Part shown: positions 23,458 through 31,302 of the stretch, in pieces
Layout of the letters: the number at the start of each line of letters is the position of its first letter
Position numbering within the stretch: the first letter of the stretch is position 1
DNA from: Actinoplanes flavus
Lineage (GTDB): Bacteria > Actinomycetota > Actinomycetes > Mycobacteriales > Micromonosporaceae
Direction of reading: 5' to 3'
DNA length: 64,000 nucleotides
NCBI RefSeq assembly: GCF_017592555.1
Contig: NZ_JAGFNS010000012.1
Coordinates: forward strand, 124,001-188,000
Notes under the pieces: model-generated
Database searches by the model: none
What the model was told of the DNA's origin: nothing
The model's input: the letters and a program-made list of their open reading frames with translations, nothing else
Made by a program: the position numbers and the translations under genes

Positions 23458-24369
23458 ATGGCGCAGATCCATCATTTCGAGTACGGGGCCCTAACCCCCA
23501 CGGTCAGCTACATCCTCTCCGTGCTCGGATCACTACTGGGGCTCACCAGCGCGGTGCGCCTGCGATCGGCGCGCAGCGGCGGCGAACGGTTCTGGTGGCT
23601 GGTCCTGGCGGCGGTCGCCATCGGCGCCACCGGCATCTGGAGCATGCACTTCGTCGCGATGCTCGGCTTCGACGTGGACGGCACGCCGATCCGGTACGAC
23701 GTCGGCCTCACCGTGGCGAGCGCGGTCATCGCCCTCGCGTCGGTCGGCCTGGGCCTGGCGATCGCCCTGCTCGGCACGTCCGCGCCGAAGACCCGGATCC
23801 TGATCGGTGGCGTGCTCGCCGGCCTGGGCGTCGGCGCGATGCACTACACCGGCATGGCCGCCATGCGGCTGCGCGGCGAGATCCACTACTCCGGCCGCGA
23901 GGTGATCGCCTCGATCGCCATCGCCGTGGTCGCCGCGACCGTCGCGCTCTGGCTCACCCTGATCGTCAGCAAGCCGATCGCCATCTTCGGCTCGGCCCTG
24001 CTGATGGGTGTCGCCGTCAACGGCATGCACTTCACCGGCATGCTCGCCATGTCGGTGTCGCCGGAGGGCGAGGAGTTCGGCTCGGTCGAGGGCGCCACCG
24101 CCACCAGCCTGCTCGTCCCGGTCGGCGCGGCGGTCGTCTTCGCCATCGTCGGCATGGGCTACGCCCTGGTCTCCGCGCCCACCGACGAGGACCGGGACGC
24201 CGCCGAGTACCTGCGCCAGCGGATCGAGAACCGTACCGCGGCCCCGGCCGCGCCGACCCAGGTTCCGTTCGGCGGGCAGCCCGCCGGCCAGCAGCCGCCG
24301 AACCGTTCCACCGGTCGCGGCACCCTCGGTGACGCCTCGTGGACCTACCGGGACCGGGGCCGTCAGTAG
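23458..24369 (+). CDS. Stand-alone MHYT-domain integral membrane sensor
   Basis: A 303-residue protein with seven predicted membrane segments and three MHYT-type motifs: SMHFVAM (about 62-68), AMHYTGM (about 127-133) and GMHFTGM (about 188-194). In the family the methionine and histidine residues are proposed to bind copper and sense O2, CO or NO. Unlike many homologues it has no GGDEF, EAL or kinase output domain. It ends in a cytoplasmic tail rich in proline, glutamine and glycine (from about residue 245). ATG 23458 follows GAGAGGAACGGCGCGAG. A paralogue with the same order lies at 61998. Confidence 0.9.
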   Translation: MAQIHHFEYGALTPTVSYILSVLGSLLGLTSAVRLRSARSGGERFWWLVLAAVAIGATGIWSMHFVAMLGFDVDGTPIRYDVGLTVASAVIALASVGLGLAIALLGTSAPKTRILIGGVLAGLGVGAMHYTGMAAMRLRGEIHYSGREVIASIAIAVVAATVALWLTLIVSKPIAIFGSALLMGVAVNGMHFTGMLAMSVSPEGEEFGSVEGATATSLLVPVGAAVVFAIVGMGYALVSAPTDEDRDAAEYLRQRIENRTAAPAAPTQVPFGGQPAGQQPPNRSTGRGTLGDASWTYRDRGRQ

Positions 24370-24489
24370 CCCGACTCGCGGCCGATGACCCTCTGACGGA
24401 CTGTCCGGCATTTATCAGCCGAACCGTCAGCTGTTCGATCCGCATGTTCCCGCCCCGCGTCGATAGGGTTTGCAGGGCGGGCGTGAAAC

Positions 24490-25512
24490 GTGAAAAGCAA
24501 TGAAGGCAAGACCTGGGGGATGGGTGTGGCAGTAGGGATTCTCGGAACCGGCTCCTATCTACCGGCGCGGGTCGTCACCAATGTGGACCTGCTGGCCCTG
24601 GTGCCGGACGCGGATCCGGAGTGGGTGTCCCGGAAGACCATGATCGAGGCGCGCCGGTTCGCGGCCCCCGGCGAGGCGGCCTCCGACCTCGCGGCGAACG
24701 CGGCCCGGGCGGCCCTCGAACGGGCCGGTGTCACGGCGGCCGACATCGACTACATCGTCCTGTCGACCTCGACCGGTGACTCCCCGCAGCCGCCGACGTC
24801 CAATCTGGTGCAGAACGCGATCGGCGCCACCCGCGCCGCGTGCATGGACGTCAACGCCGTCTGCGCGGGCTTCGTCTTCGCCCTCGGTGTGGCGAACGGT
24901 CTGATCGCCACCAACCCCGATGCTCTGGTCCTGGTCATCGCGTCGGACATCTACTCGCGCATCCTCGACTTCGGCGACCGGCGGACCGCCGTGCTCTTCG
25001 GGGACGGCGCCGGAGCCGCGGTGGTCGGCCGGGTCACCGACGGACACGGCATCCTCGACCTCGATCTCGCCTCGCGCGGCGACGCCAACGACCTGATCTA
25101 CGTCAAGGGTGGCGGCAGCCGCCTGCCGGCCTCGCCGCAGACGGTCGCCGACGGCGACCACTACTTCCGGATGAACGGCCGCGGCGTCCGTGACTTCGTC
25201 GCCACCGCCGTGCCGCCCGCGCTCGACGCGCTGCTGCGCCGCAACGAGCTCAAGGCCGAGGACGTCGACCACTTCGTCCCGCACCAGGCCAACGGCATCA
25301 TGCTCCAGGAACTGGTCGAGTCGGCCGGTTTCCAGAACGCGCACACCCACCTCACCCTGCCGTGGTACGGCAACGTGGGCAGTGCCTCGCTGCCGGTCAC
25401 CCTCGACGACGCCGCCCGTAACGGGTCGCTGCGCGACGGCGAGGTGGTGCTTCTCGCCGGATTCGGCGGCGGCATGTCGATGGGCGCGTGTCTCCTGCGC
25501 TGGGGGCGCTGA
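24490..25512 (+). CDS. Beta-ketoacyl-ACP synthase III (FabH-like)
   Basis: A 340-residue thiolase-fold enzyme that would condense an acyl-CoA starter with malonyl-ACP. The Cys-His-Asn triad is complete: C125 in VNAVCAGF, H265 in PHQANGI and N295 in GNVGSAS. The glycine-rich end (GFGGGMSMGACLLRW) is typical. Because no acyl carrier or other fatty-acid genes are adjacent, it may serve a special starter unit or a natural product rather than housekeeping synthesis. GTG 24490 gives a ten-residue extension; an ATG at 24520, just before the conserved GVAVGILGTGSYLP, is the alternative start. Confidence 0.92.
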   Translation: MKSNEGKTWGMGVAVGILGTGSYLPARVVTNVDLLALVPDADPEWVSRKTMIEARRFAAPGEAASDLAANAARAALERAGVTAADIDYIVLSTSTGDSPQPPTSNLVQNAIGATRAACMDVNAVCAGFVFALGVANGLIATNPDALVLVIASDIYSRILDFGDRRTAVLFGDGAGAAVVGRVTDGHGILDLDLASRGDANDLIYVKGGGSRLPASPQTVADGDHYFRMNGRGVRDFVATAVPPALDALLRRNELKAEDVDHFVPHQANGIMLQELVESAGFQNAHTHLTLPWYGNVGSASLPVTLDDAARNGSLRDGEVVLLAGFGGGMSMGACLLRWGR

Positions 25513-25527
25513 GATCCGATCGCCATC

Positions 25528-25559
25528 CCGGCCGGGTCCGCACGCGCGGGCCCGGCCGG
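25528..25559. terminator. Hairpin between convergent genes
   Basis: CCGGCCGGG at 25528-25536 pairs perfectly with CCCGGCCGG at 25551-25559. It sits between the stops of the KAS III gene (plus) and the PRC-barrel-like gene (minus) and can serve both. Confidence 0.6.
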
Positions 25560-25561
25560 CG

Positions 25562-25912
25562 TCATTTCGGCTGGATCAGCCAGTCCCACGCCCGGCGCAG
25601 TCCGGTGGCGTGGCTCTCGGCCAGGCCGGCCGGTGTGTCGGCGCTCGGCTCGGCGAGGCGGATGGCCGGCTCGGCCACGATCACGCCGCGCTCGAAGAGC
25701 CCGTCCACCTGGTCGCCGCCGGCGAAACGCGGACCGACCGGGGTCGCGAGCAGCAGACCGTGGAAGACGTCCTCCCGCTCGTCGGCGAGCACGTGATCGA
25801 TCGTGCCGACCGGGTCCCCGGAGGGGTCGTAGACCGGCATCCCGTCGGTGAGCATCAGGTAGGAGACCGGTGCACCGAGGTCTTCGGGCGCGGTTTCGCT
25901 GTTCTGCGTCAT
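25562..25912 (-). CDS. PRC-barrel-like small protein
   Basis: A 116-residue soluble protein. Residues about 14-80 look like a PRC-barrel: GMPVYDPSGDPVGTIDHVLADEREDVFHGLLLAT has the usual 'G..V.d..G..iG.v..v..D.....v..l.v' pattern. The C-terminus contains LRRAWDWLIQPK, a likely amphipathic helix. Function unknown; PRC-barrel proteins include RimM and reaction-centre H subunits and often mediate RNA or protein contacts. ATG 25912 is a clear start. The gene is alone on its strand. Confidence 0.75.
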   Translation of the reverse strand: MTQNSETAPEDLGAPVSYLMLTDGMPVYDPSGDPVGTIDHVLADEREDVFHGLLLATPVGPRFAGGDQVDGLFERGVIVAEPAIRLAEPSADTPAGLAESHATGLRRAWDWLIQPK

Positions 25913-26375
25913 GCCGGTCGGTTACCCGGCCACACGGCGATTCAGCCCCGGAAGGCCAACATCATCTTTTCGGCCGAGCGGCCGCTAAACATTTTGTACC
26001 GTTTTCGGTTTCTCGCGGCGAAACGCGCGTGAATCCGCACGGTGTGCGCTGAATTGCCATATTGTCCGTTTTGCCAGTAGGGCGTCTCGTACGGCGAGTA
26101 CGGGAAGACGCGCACCGCGGCGTGCTCGCCGCCGGTGCCGCGAAACACCTGGTCGGGTGGCCACGACGGTCCGGGCGATCCCGGACACGGTCACCCGGGC
26201 GGGCTGGGCCAGGACGGCCCCGGCGGTCCGGGGAACGGAGGCTCAGGCGAGGCCCGAAGGGTCCGGGTCAGGGCGGCCCTGGCCACCACGCCCCCGGTGG
26301 TGGCCAGGGCAGTGCCCGAGCAGCGGCCGGCAGGCCGGGTGGGGCGATGGCCCGCGTCACCGACGGAACAGAAAC
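25913..26375. other. Long gap with AT-richer stretch and a G/P-rich remnant
   Basis: The first 130 bases (to about 26070) are AT-richer and hold no gene. From about 26080 on, high third-position G/C returns on both strands, but no frame has a proper start, ribosome site and uninterrupted length. On the minus strand a proline-rich frame (PPFPGPPGPSWP then PCPGSPGPSWPP) is broken by a TGA near 26191. The most coherent reading is the glycine-rich plus-strand remnant described separately. Confidence 0.4.
26150..26343 (+). pseudogene. Possible frameshifted remnant of a Gly/Pro/His-rich protein
   Basis: One plus-strand frame reads SGGHDGPGDPGHGHPGGL and on through GGPGNGGSGE from 26153 to about 26250. 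From 26248 the next frame continues in the same style (RGPKGPGQGGPGHHAPGGGQ). Together they read as a single glycine-rich, collagen-like or low-complexity tract with one frameshift. There is no start with a ribosome site, and upstream the frame meets a stop near 26079. Simple base composition could mimic this, so confidence is low. Confidence 0.25.
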
Positions 26376-26412
26376 GCGATGCCCGGCCGGACGGAATCCG
26401 GCCGGGCATCGC
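26376..26412. terminator. Strong hairpin, distal terminator of the flippase-fusion gene
   Basis: A perfect 15-bp stem (26376-26390 with 26398-26412) encloses a 7-base loop, followed on the plus strand by ATTTG. It is the second of two hairpins downstream of the leftward fusion gene. Confidence 0.7.
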
Positions 26413-26451
26413 ATTTGCACACGGCGTACGAAATGGTGGTTCGGAAAAGGG

Positions 26452-26490
26452 GGCGCCCGGCCGGTCCGGGGGGCACACCGGCCGGGCGCC
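26452..26490. terminator. Strong hairpin, proximal terminator of the flippase-fusion gene
   Basis: GGCGCCCGGCCGG (26452-26464) pairs perfectly with CCGGCCGGGCGCC (26478-26490), 13 bp with a 13-base loop. It ends six bases from the stop of the leftward gene at 26497. Confidence 0.75.
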
Positions 26491-26496
26491 TGCTCG

Positions 26497-29091
26497 TCAG
26501 CGGTTCGCCATGATGAGCCCCGCCGGGTCGCTGCAGACCAGGTACAGGGCCCGGTCGATGACCGCCGGGTCGTAGGTGGTGCCGTGGAACGTCGCCTCCA
26601 GGTGCAGGACGCCGTTCATCTCGCTGGTGGTCAGGGTGATGCCCTCGGGGCCGTTGAGCGTGGGGACGCTCTGGTTGACCCGGCCCGCCGGGTCGACGGC
26701 CCACGGCAGGTCACCGAGCATGTCGTGCCGGCCCTGGTTGCTGAACGTCAGCCGCGGCTGCGGCTCGACCGCCACCTCGGCCGGGTACGGATCCGGCATG
26801 CCGGGCGCACCGGTCAGCATGATCTTGCCCTCGCGCAGCAGCATCATGGTCAGGATCCGGCCGGTGGCCAGTTCCGCCTTCAGCGTGGTGTGGATCGCCA
26901 CCGGGTCGGTGAGGCTGGCCGGCGTCAGGAACGGGCCCATGCAGAAGTTGCTGTCGATGCTGACGCCCTTGTCCAGGTAGCGGCGGGCGTCGGCGAGGAA
27001 CGTGCCGCCCCGCAGGTCCGGCTTGAGGCCCAGCTCGATCAGCGCGGCGGTGAACGCCGCGAACGTGATCGCCGAGGTGGTGACGCCGGGAGCGTGCTGG
27101 TCACGCCAGGCCCGCATCTGGCCGAGCACCTGGGCCGAGCGCGCGGTCCGCACGGTGAGGGCGGCCTGCCACGGACGGGTGGGGCCCTCCTCGATGTGCG
27201 GCGGGCGGGCGAAGCTCAGGCCCTCCTTCCAGCGGCCCGGCTTCAGGCCGAACTGCTTCCACCAGGCCTTCGGCAGCGCCGTCTTGTGCCGCTTCGACGG
27301 CGCGATCCGGGCCGCCCGCTGCTCGCTCGCGGCCAGGACGATCTCCCGGACCAGCGTGTTCACCGGGCCGGCGTCGCCGTACGCGTGCGACACCTTCAGC
27401 GCGAAGTAGCCGCCACCGACGAGGATCCGCACCGGGTGGTGGGCCCGCTGCTCGGACTGGAGCTGACGGGTCATGGCGTCGAAGTCCACCGGACCGGGGC
27501 CGAGGTCGGTCACCGCGTCCTGGACGTACCGGGCGAACGAGGCGCCGTCCATGTGCTGCCAGTTGGCGCCGGAACGGTCCAGCCGGGAGACGGCCCGGTG
27601 CGTCGGATCGGCGGTGTGCAGGCCGATCAGCGCGTCGCGCACCCGCTCGGCGTCGACCCCGGTGAGCGGGCCGACGGTGCGGATGTACTCCAGCGGCAGC
27701 CATGCGCGCTCGCGCAGGGTGAGGCTGGTGGTGGACATGACGTTAACTCCCTCTGCTACCGCGGACATGTCGACGACCGGAGCGAAGACGACCTTCAGCA
27801 CGGTCGGGGCGACCAGCACCGTCTCGATCGCCATCACGATCGCCACGGCGGTGACCAGATCGTTCAGGTCACCGTGGGTTCCGGCCCACCAGGCGGCCAG
27901 CAACTCGGCCACGCCGGCGAAGACCGAGAAGATCCCCGCGCCGCGCAGTCTGCCCTGCACGCGGGAGATGGCCAGGAAGAAGTGGTGGAAGACGAACGGG
28001 ACGTAGGTCAGGGTCAGGATGGCCAGGGCGTCGCCGGCGGTCTTCGCGTACTCCGCGCCGAACAGTCCCATGATCGTGTCGGACAGGAACAGCACCACGA
28101 GCGACGCCGGGAACCCGGCGCCCAGGCAGATCAGCAGGCCCACCCGGACCTTGCCGCGCAGCGCGCTCTTGTCGCCGGCGGTCACCGCGAACAGGGTGAG
28201 CGCCACGTTGCCGGGCACCATGGCCATGAAGGACAGCACCATGAACGCGGTGTAGAAGGCCGCGTTCGCCTCCGCGGACAGGGTCGCCGTGACGATCAGC
28301 GGCAGCGCGGCCCGGGGCAGGTAGGTGGCCAGGTTGAGCAGGTTGTGGTCGAAGGTCGCCCGGCCGCGCCCGCGCATCAGCGAGGGTCGCGGGCGCAGCG
28401 AGTCGATCATGCCGCGGCGGTTCAGCACCCGGAACAGGATGGCGGTCGACGCCACGATGCCGGCCACCCAGGTGAGCAGCAGCACGGTGCCGGTCAGGGC
28501 CAGCCCGGGGATCACCGCGACCACACCGAGCAGCACCAGCTTGAGCAGCGAGAACCAGGCGTTGCGCATCAGCTGGAGCGGGCCCTGCAACAGACCGACC
28601 ATGGCCTCGTCGAGGACCAGCGTCATGGCGTTCAGCGCGATGCCGAGGACCAGGAGGAAGGAGCCGAAGGTGCCGCCCAGCGCCTCCTGGAGACTGGGGA
28701 TCCACAGGGTGGCCACCAGGACGTAGAGCAGGCCGCCGACGGTCGCCGCCGAGCCGGCGGTGAGCAGGCAGGTGGAGATCAGGTCCCACTTGCCGCGGGC
28801 GATGGTGGGCAGCTCGGAGATGAGCATGGTGCCCATGCCGAACATGCCGATGGTGCCGATCAGCGTCATCGCCGAGACCGCCGCGGAGGCCTGGCCGACC
28901 GCCGCCTGCGGGGCCACGTGAGCCGCCACCCACCAGTAGGCGAAGCCGAACACCGAGGTGATGAGCGTGGTCGCCATGAGCGAGCCGGCGTTCAGGAACA
29001 GGTCGACGTGACCCTTGAGGGCCGCGAGGATGCCGCCCCTGCCCGTCGACTCCGGCCCGGTGTGCTGCGGTGCGGCGTCGGTTGCCGTCAC
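26497..29091 (-). CDS. Fusion of a MOP/Wzx-type flippase and a condensation-like acyltransferase
   Basis: An 864-residue protein in one uninterrupted frame. Residues about 25-440 form a 12- to 14-helix membrane domain like MOP-superfamily polysaccharide or lipid flippases (VFGFAYWWVAAHVAPQAAVGQ; a late LTYVPFVFHHFFLAISRVQG block). Residues about 455-864 are soluble and resemble the condensation/PapA-type acyltransferase superfamily, with HAYGD (569-573) as the HxxxD active site and a late TFSNQGRHDMLGDLPWAVD block like the channel-closing segment of that fold. GTG 29091 follows GGGGGATAT. A second, in-frame ATG at 27738 (M452) has its own GAGGGAG ribosome site. Export plus acylation of a glycolipid or polyketide is my inference. 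Confidence 0.72.
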   Translation of the reverse strand: MTATDAAPQHTGPESTGRGGILAALKGHVDLFLNAGSLMATTLITSVFGFAYWWVAAHVAPQAAVGQASAAVSAMTLIGTIGMFGMGTMLISELPTIARGKWDLISTCLLTAGSAATVGGLLYVLVATLWIPSLQEALGGTFGSFLLVLGIALNAMTLVLDEAMVGLLQGPLQLMRNAWFSLLKLVLLGVVAVIPGLALTGTVLLLTWVAGIVASTAILFRVLNRRGMIDSLRPRPSLMRGRGRATFDHNLLNLATYLPRAALPLIVTATLSAEANAAFYTAFMVLSFMAMVPGNVALTLFAVTAGDKSALRGKVRVGLLICLGAGFPASLVVLFLSDTIMGLFGAEYAKTAGDALAILTLTYVPFVFHHFFLAISRVQGRLRGAGIFSVFAGVAELLAAWWAGTHGDLNDLVTAVAIVMAIETVLVAPTVLKVVFAPVVDMSAVAEGVNVMSTTSLTLRERAWLPLEYIRTVGPLTGVDAERVRDALIGLHTADPTHRAVSRLDRSGANWQHMDGASFARYVQDAVTDLGPGPVDFDAMTRQLQSEQRAHHPVRILVGGGYFALKVSHAYGDAGPVNTLVREIVLAASEQRAARIAPSKRHKTALPKAWWKQFGLKPGRWKEGLSFARPPHIEEGPTRPWQAALTVRTARSAQVLGQMRAWRDQHAPGVTTSAITFAAFTAALIELGLKPDLRGGTFLADARRYLDKGVSIDSNFCMGPFLTPASLTDPVAIHTTLKAELATGRILTMMLLREGKIMLTGAPGMPDPYPAEVAVEPQPRLTFSNQGRHDMLGDLPWAVDPAGRVNQSVPTLNGPEGITLTTSEMNGVLHLEATFHGTTYDPAVIDRALYLVCSDPAGLIMANR

Positions 29092-29337
29092 TCTGATATC
29101 CCCCCAAAGATCGACGCAGTCAGAAAACTAGTAACTCGCCGTATTTGTGGGCTAGGGCAGGACGCCCGAGCTTCGGCGACCGTCCGGTGTGGTAACCGGC
29201 CGTATCGGTGGTTGACAGGACCCGTTGGGTGGAATGACCACACCATATGAGGGGTCTTCACCGCGTTGATCGGCGCCGAATCAGACCGCGCGGCAGATTG
29301 TGATTTCCATCTCTATAACTCTGAGTGACTGCGCCGA

Positions 29338-30483
29338 TCACAGCCAACCCGACTTCTTGAGGCGGTGGTAGACGCCCCCGCCGATCAGCAGCATGGCCGC
29401 GATCGAGACGTAGAAGCCGTACGTCGCCCCGGTGCCCGGCATGACGTCGAAGTTCATCCCGAAGACGCCGGCGATCACGGTCGGCACCGCGGCGATCGCG
29501 GCCCACGCGGCGATCTTGCGCATGTCGTGGTTCTGGTCGACCGACACCTGGGCCAGCCGCGCCTGGAGGATCGAGTTCACCAGGTCGTCGAAGCCGCCGA
29601 CCCGGTCCGCGGCCCGCCCCAGCCGCCCCCGCACGTCCTCCAGGTACGGCCGCAGCCCGGGCGGCAGGACACGCGATTCGAGCAGCCGGGTCAGCGGCTC
29701 GGCCAGCGGCAGCACCGCCCGCTTGAACTCCACCATCTCCCGCTTCAGCTGGTAGATGTGGGCGAACTCGCCGGTGCGCTCGGAGGCGAAGGTCTCCTCC
29801 TCGATGCGTTCCAGATCCCGTTCGACGTGCTCGGCCACGTCCAGGTAGCTGTCCACCATCCGGCTGCCCACCGCGTACGCCACCGACCACGGGCCCTGCC
29901 GCAGCACCTCGGGGCGGGCCTCCAGCTCCTTGCGCACCGCCCAGAGCGGGCCGACCGGGCCGTGCCGCACCGTGATCGCGAACCACGGGCCGACCAGGAC
30001 GGTGACGTCCCCGGTCTCCACCACCTCGGACGTGGCGGTGAGACGGTCGTGCTCGACGTACCGCGCGGTGCGCAGCACCAGCCGGGTCACGTCGCCCAGG
30101 GTCTGCACGCCGGGCCGGTGCCCGCCCGCGACGGCCTGCTCGACCAGCAGCTCGTGCAGGCCGAACACCTCGGCCACCGGCCGCATCGTGGCCAGATCCG
30201 GTTCGTGCAGGCCGAGCCAGAGGAAGGTGCCGCGGCGGCGCCGGGCCTGCCGGGCCGCCTCCGGGTAGGAGACCGGCGCGGAACCGCCGCGCCGCAGACC
30301 GTTCGCATACACCGCGCAGTCGACCACCGCGTCCGGGTTGCCACCGCGGGGAACCGGGCCGGCCACCGCGACCGGCCGGGTGATGCCGCTCAGGAGACGG
30401 CCGATCGCGTGCGGCAGGTCACCGAGGCGGGGCGGGCGCACCAGGCGCCGTCGTCCGGCTGAGTCGTCACTCCGACCGAGCAT
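29338..30483 (-). CDS. CorA-family magnesium/cobalt transporter
   Basis: A 381-residue channel subunit. The large N-terminal cytoplasmic domain (about 1-310) is acidic-helical with a long stalk helix (SYLDVAEHVERDLERIEEE and later). Two membrane segments at the C-terminus are joined by the GMN signature (FGMNFDV). The tail is basic (RLKKSGWL), as expected for CorA. ATG 30483 is chosen over the far upstream start because AAGGTGG precedes it and the upstream extension runs into the ABC permease gene. It lies 67 bases after the exporter permease on the same strand. Confidence 0.9.
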   Translation of the reverse strand: MLGRSDDSAGRRRLVRPPRLGDLPHAIGRLLSGITRPVAVAGPVPRGGNPDAVVDCAVYANGLRRGGSAPVSYPEAARQARRRRGTFLWLGLHEPDLATMRPVAEVFGLHELLVEQAVAGGHRPGVQTLGDVTRLVLRTARYVEHDRLTATSEVVETGDVTVLVGPWFAITVRHGPVGPLWAVRKELEARPEVLRQGPWSVAYAVGSRMVDSYLDVAEHVERDLERIEEETFASERTGEFAHIYQLKREMVEFKRAVLPLAEPLTRLLESRVLPPGLRPYLEDVRGRLGRAADRVGGFDDLVNSILQARLAQVSVDQNHDMRKIAAWAAIAAVPTVIAGVFGMNFDVMPGTGATYGFYVSIAAMLLIGGGVYHRLKKSGWL

Positions 30484-30550
30484 CGGCCCGCCACCTTCCC
30501 GCACGCATTCGACTGCGAGGCACAAGGTAGCGGGCCGGGGAAAGCGCGGC

Positions 30551-31300
30551 TCAGTCGGAGCGCCGCATGGCACGGACTCCGACGGCCAGGCCGAGCAACC
30601 CGACCAGTACGGCCGCGACCAGTCCGTCGAGCGTGGTGCGGGCCAGCACCTCGCCGTTGAACAGCGCCCGTTCGGCGTCCACCACGTACGTCATGGGATT
30701 GATCCGGGACAGGGTCTGCAACCAGCCCGGCCCGTTCTCGATCGGGAGCAGCACGCCGGCCAGCAGGAGCAGCGGGAACAGCAGGGTCTGCTGGACCGTC
30801 CAGAAGAGCCACTCCTTGTTCTTGGAGGCCAGCGCCAGCGTGTACGACAGCGCGCCCAGCCCGACGCAGAACCCGGCCAGGACGACCAGCCCGAGCAGCG
30901 CCCCGGCGAGGTGCAGCTCGAAGCCGAACGGGACGCAGACGGCCACGATGAGGGCGGCCTGCGCGATCATCGGCACGATCTCCTTGAGCGCCCGCCCGAT
31001 CAGCAGCGCGGGCCGCCGCAGCGGGGTGACCAGCATCCGCTCGTGCGAGCCGGTCTGCATCTCGAAGAGCAGGTTGGAGCCGGTCATCGAGGAGCCGAAG
31101 AGGCAGGACATCACGATGATCCCGGGCACGAACCACTGCAACGAGGAGCCGCCGTCCGGTGCATCGGGCAGCAGCGGCGCGAACAGGCCCAGGAAGAACA
31201 GCGGCTGGATCATCGAGAAGATCACGGTGAACGGGTCACGGAGGACCGGCCGCAGCTCCCGGCTGAAGACCACCCGGGTGTCGGTGACGAGCGATGTCAT
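30551..31300 (-). CDS. ABC-2 type exporter permease (DrrB-like)
   Basis: A 249-residue membrane protein with six hydrophobic segments. It matches the DrrB/NodJ class: RDPFTVIFSMIQPLFFLGLF near the N-terminus, PGIIVMSCLFGSSMTG, ERMLVTPLRRPALLIGR (the conserved cytoplasmic loop), and PLLLLAGVLLPIENGPGWLQTLSRINPMTY with the conserved 'P......P.......NP..Y'. It starts two bases after the ATPase stop, so the two form one operon. Efflux of a drug or lipid is likely; the substrate is unknown. Confidence 0.92.
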   Translation of the reverse strand: MTSLVTDTRVVFSRELRPVLRDPFTVIFSMIQPLFFLGLFAPLLPDAPDGGSSLQWFVPGIIVMSCLFGSSMTGSNLLFEMQTGSHERMLVTPLRRPALLIGRALKEIVPMIAQAALIVAVCVPFGFELHLAGALLGLVVLAGFCVGLGALSYTLALASKNKEWLFWTVQQTLLFPLLLLAGVLLPIENGPGWLQTLSRINPMTYVVDAERALFNGEVLARTTLDGLVAAVLVGLLGLAVGVRAMRRSD

Positions 31301-31302
31301 GA

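Noticed and set aside
25942..26148. A 68-codon minus-strand gene
   Set aside because: The front half has coding-like third positions but the rear half does not, there is no ribosome site, and an in-frame stop separates it from similar proline-rich sequence upstream.
29212..29217. TTGACA on the plus strand as a promoter for a small RNA
   Set aside because: No acceptable -10 box lies 16-18 bases downstream, and no hairpin or gene follows on that strand.
26062..29250. A 1062-codon plus-strand open frame opposite the flippase fusion
   Set aside because: The minus-strand reading has membrane helices and an HxxxD site, while this one is Arg/Gly/Gln-rich shadow sequence.
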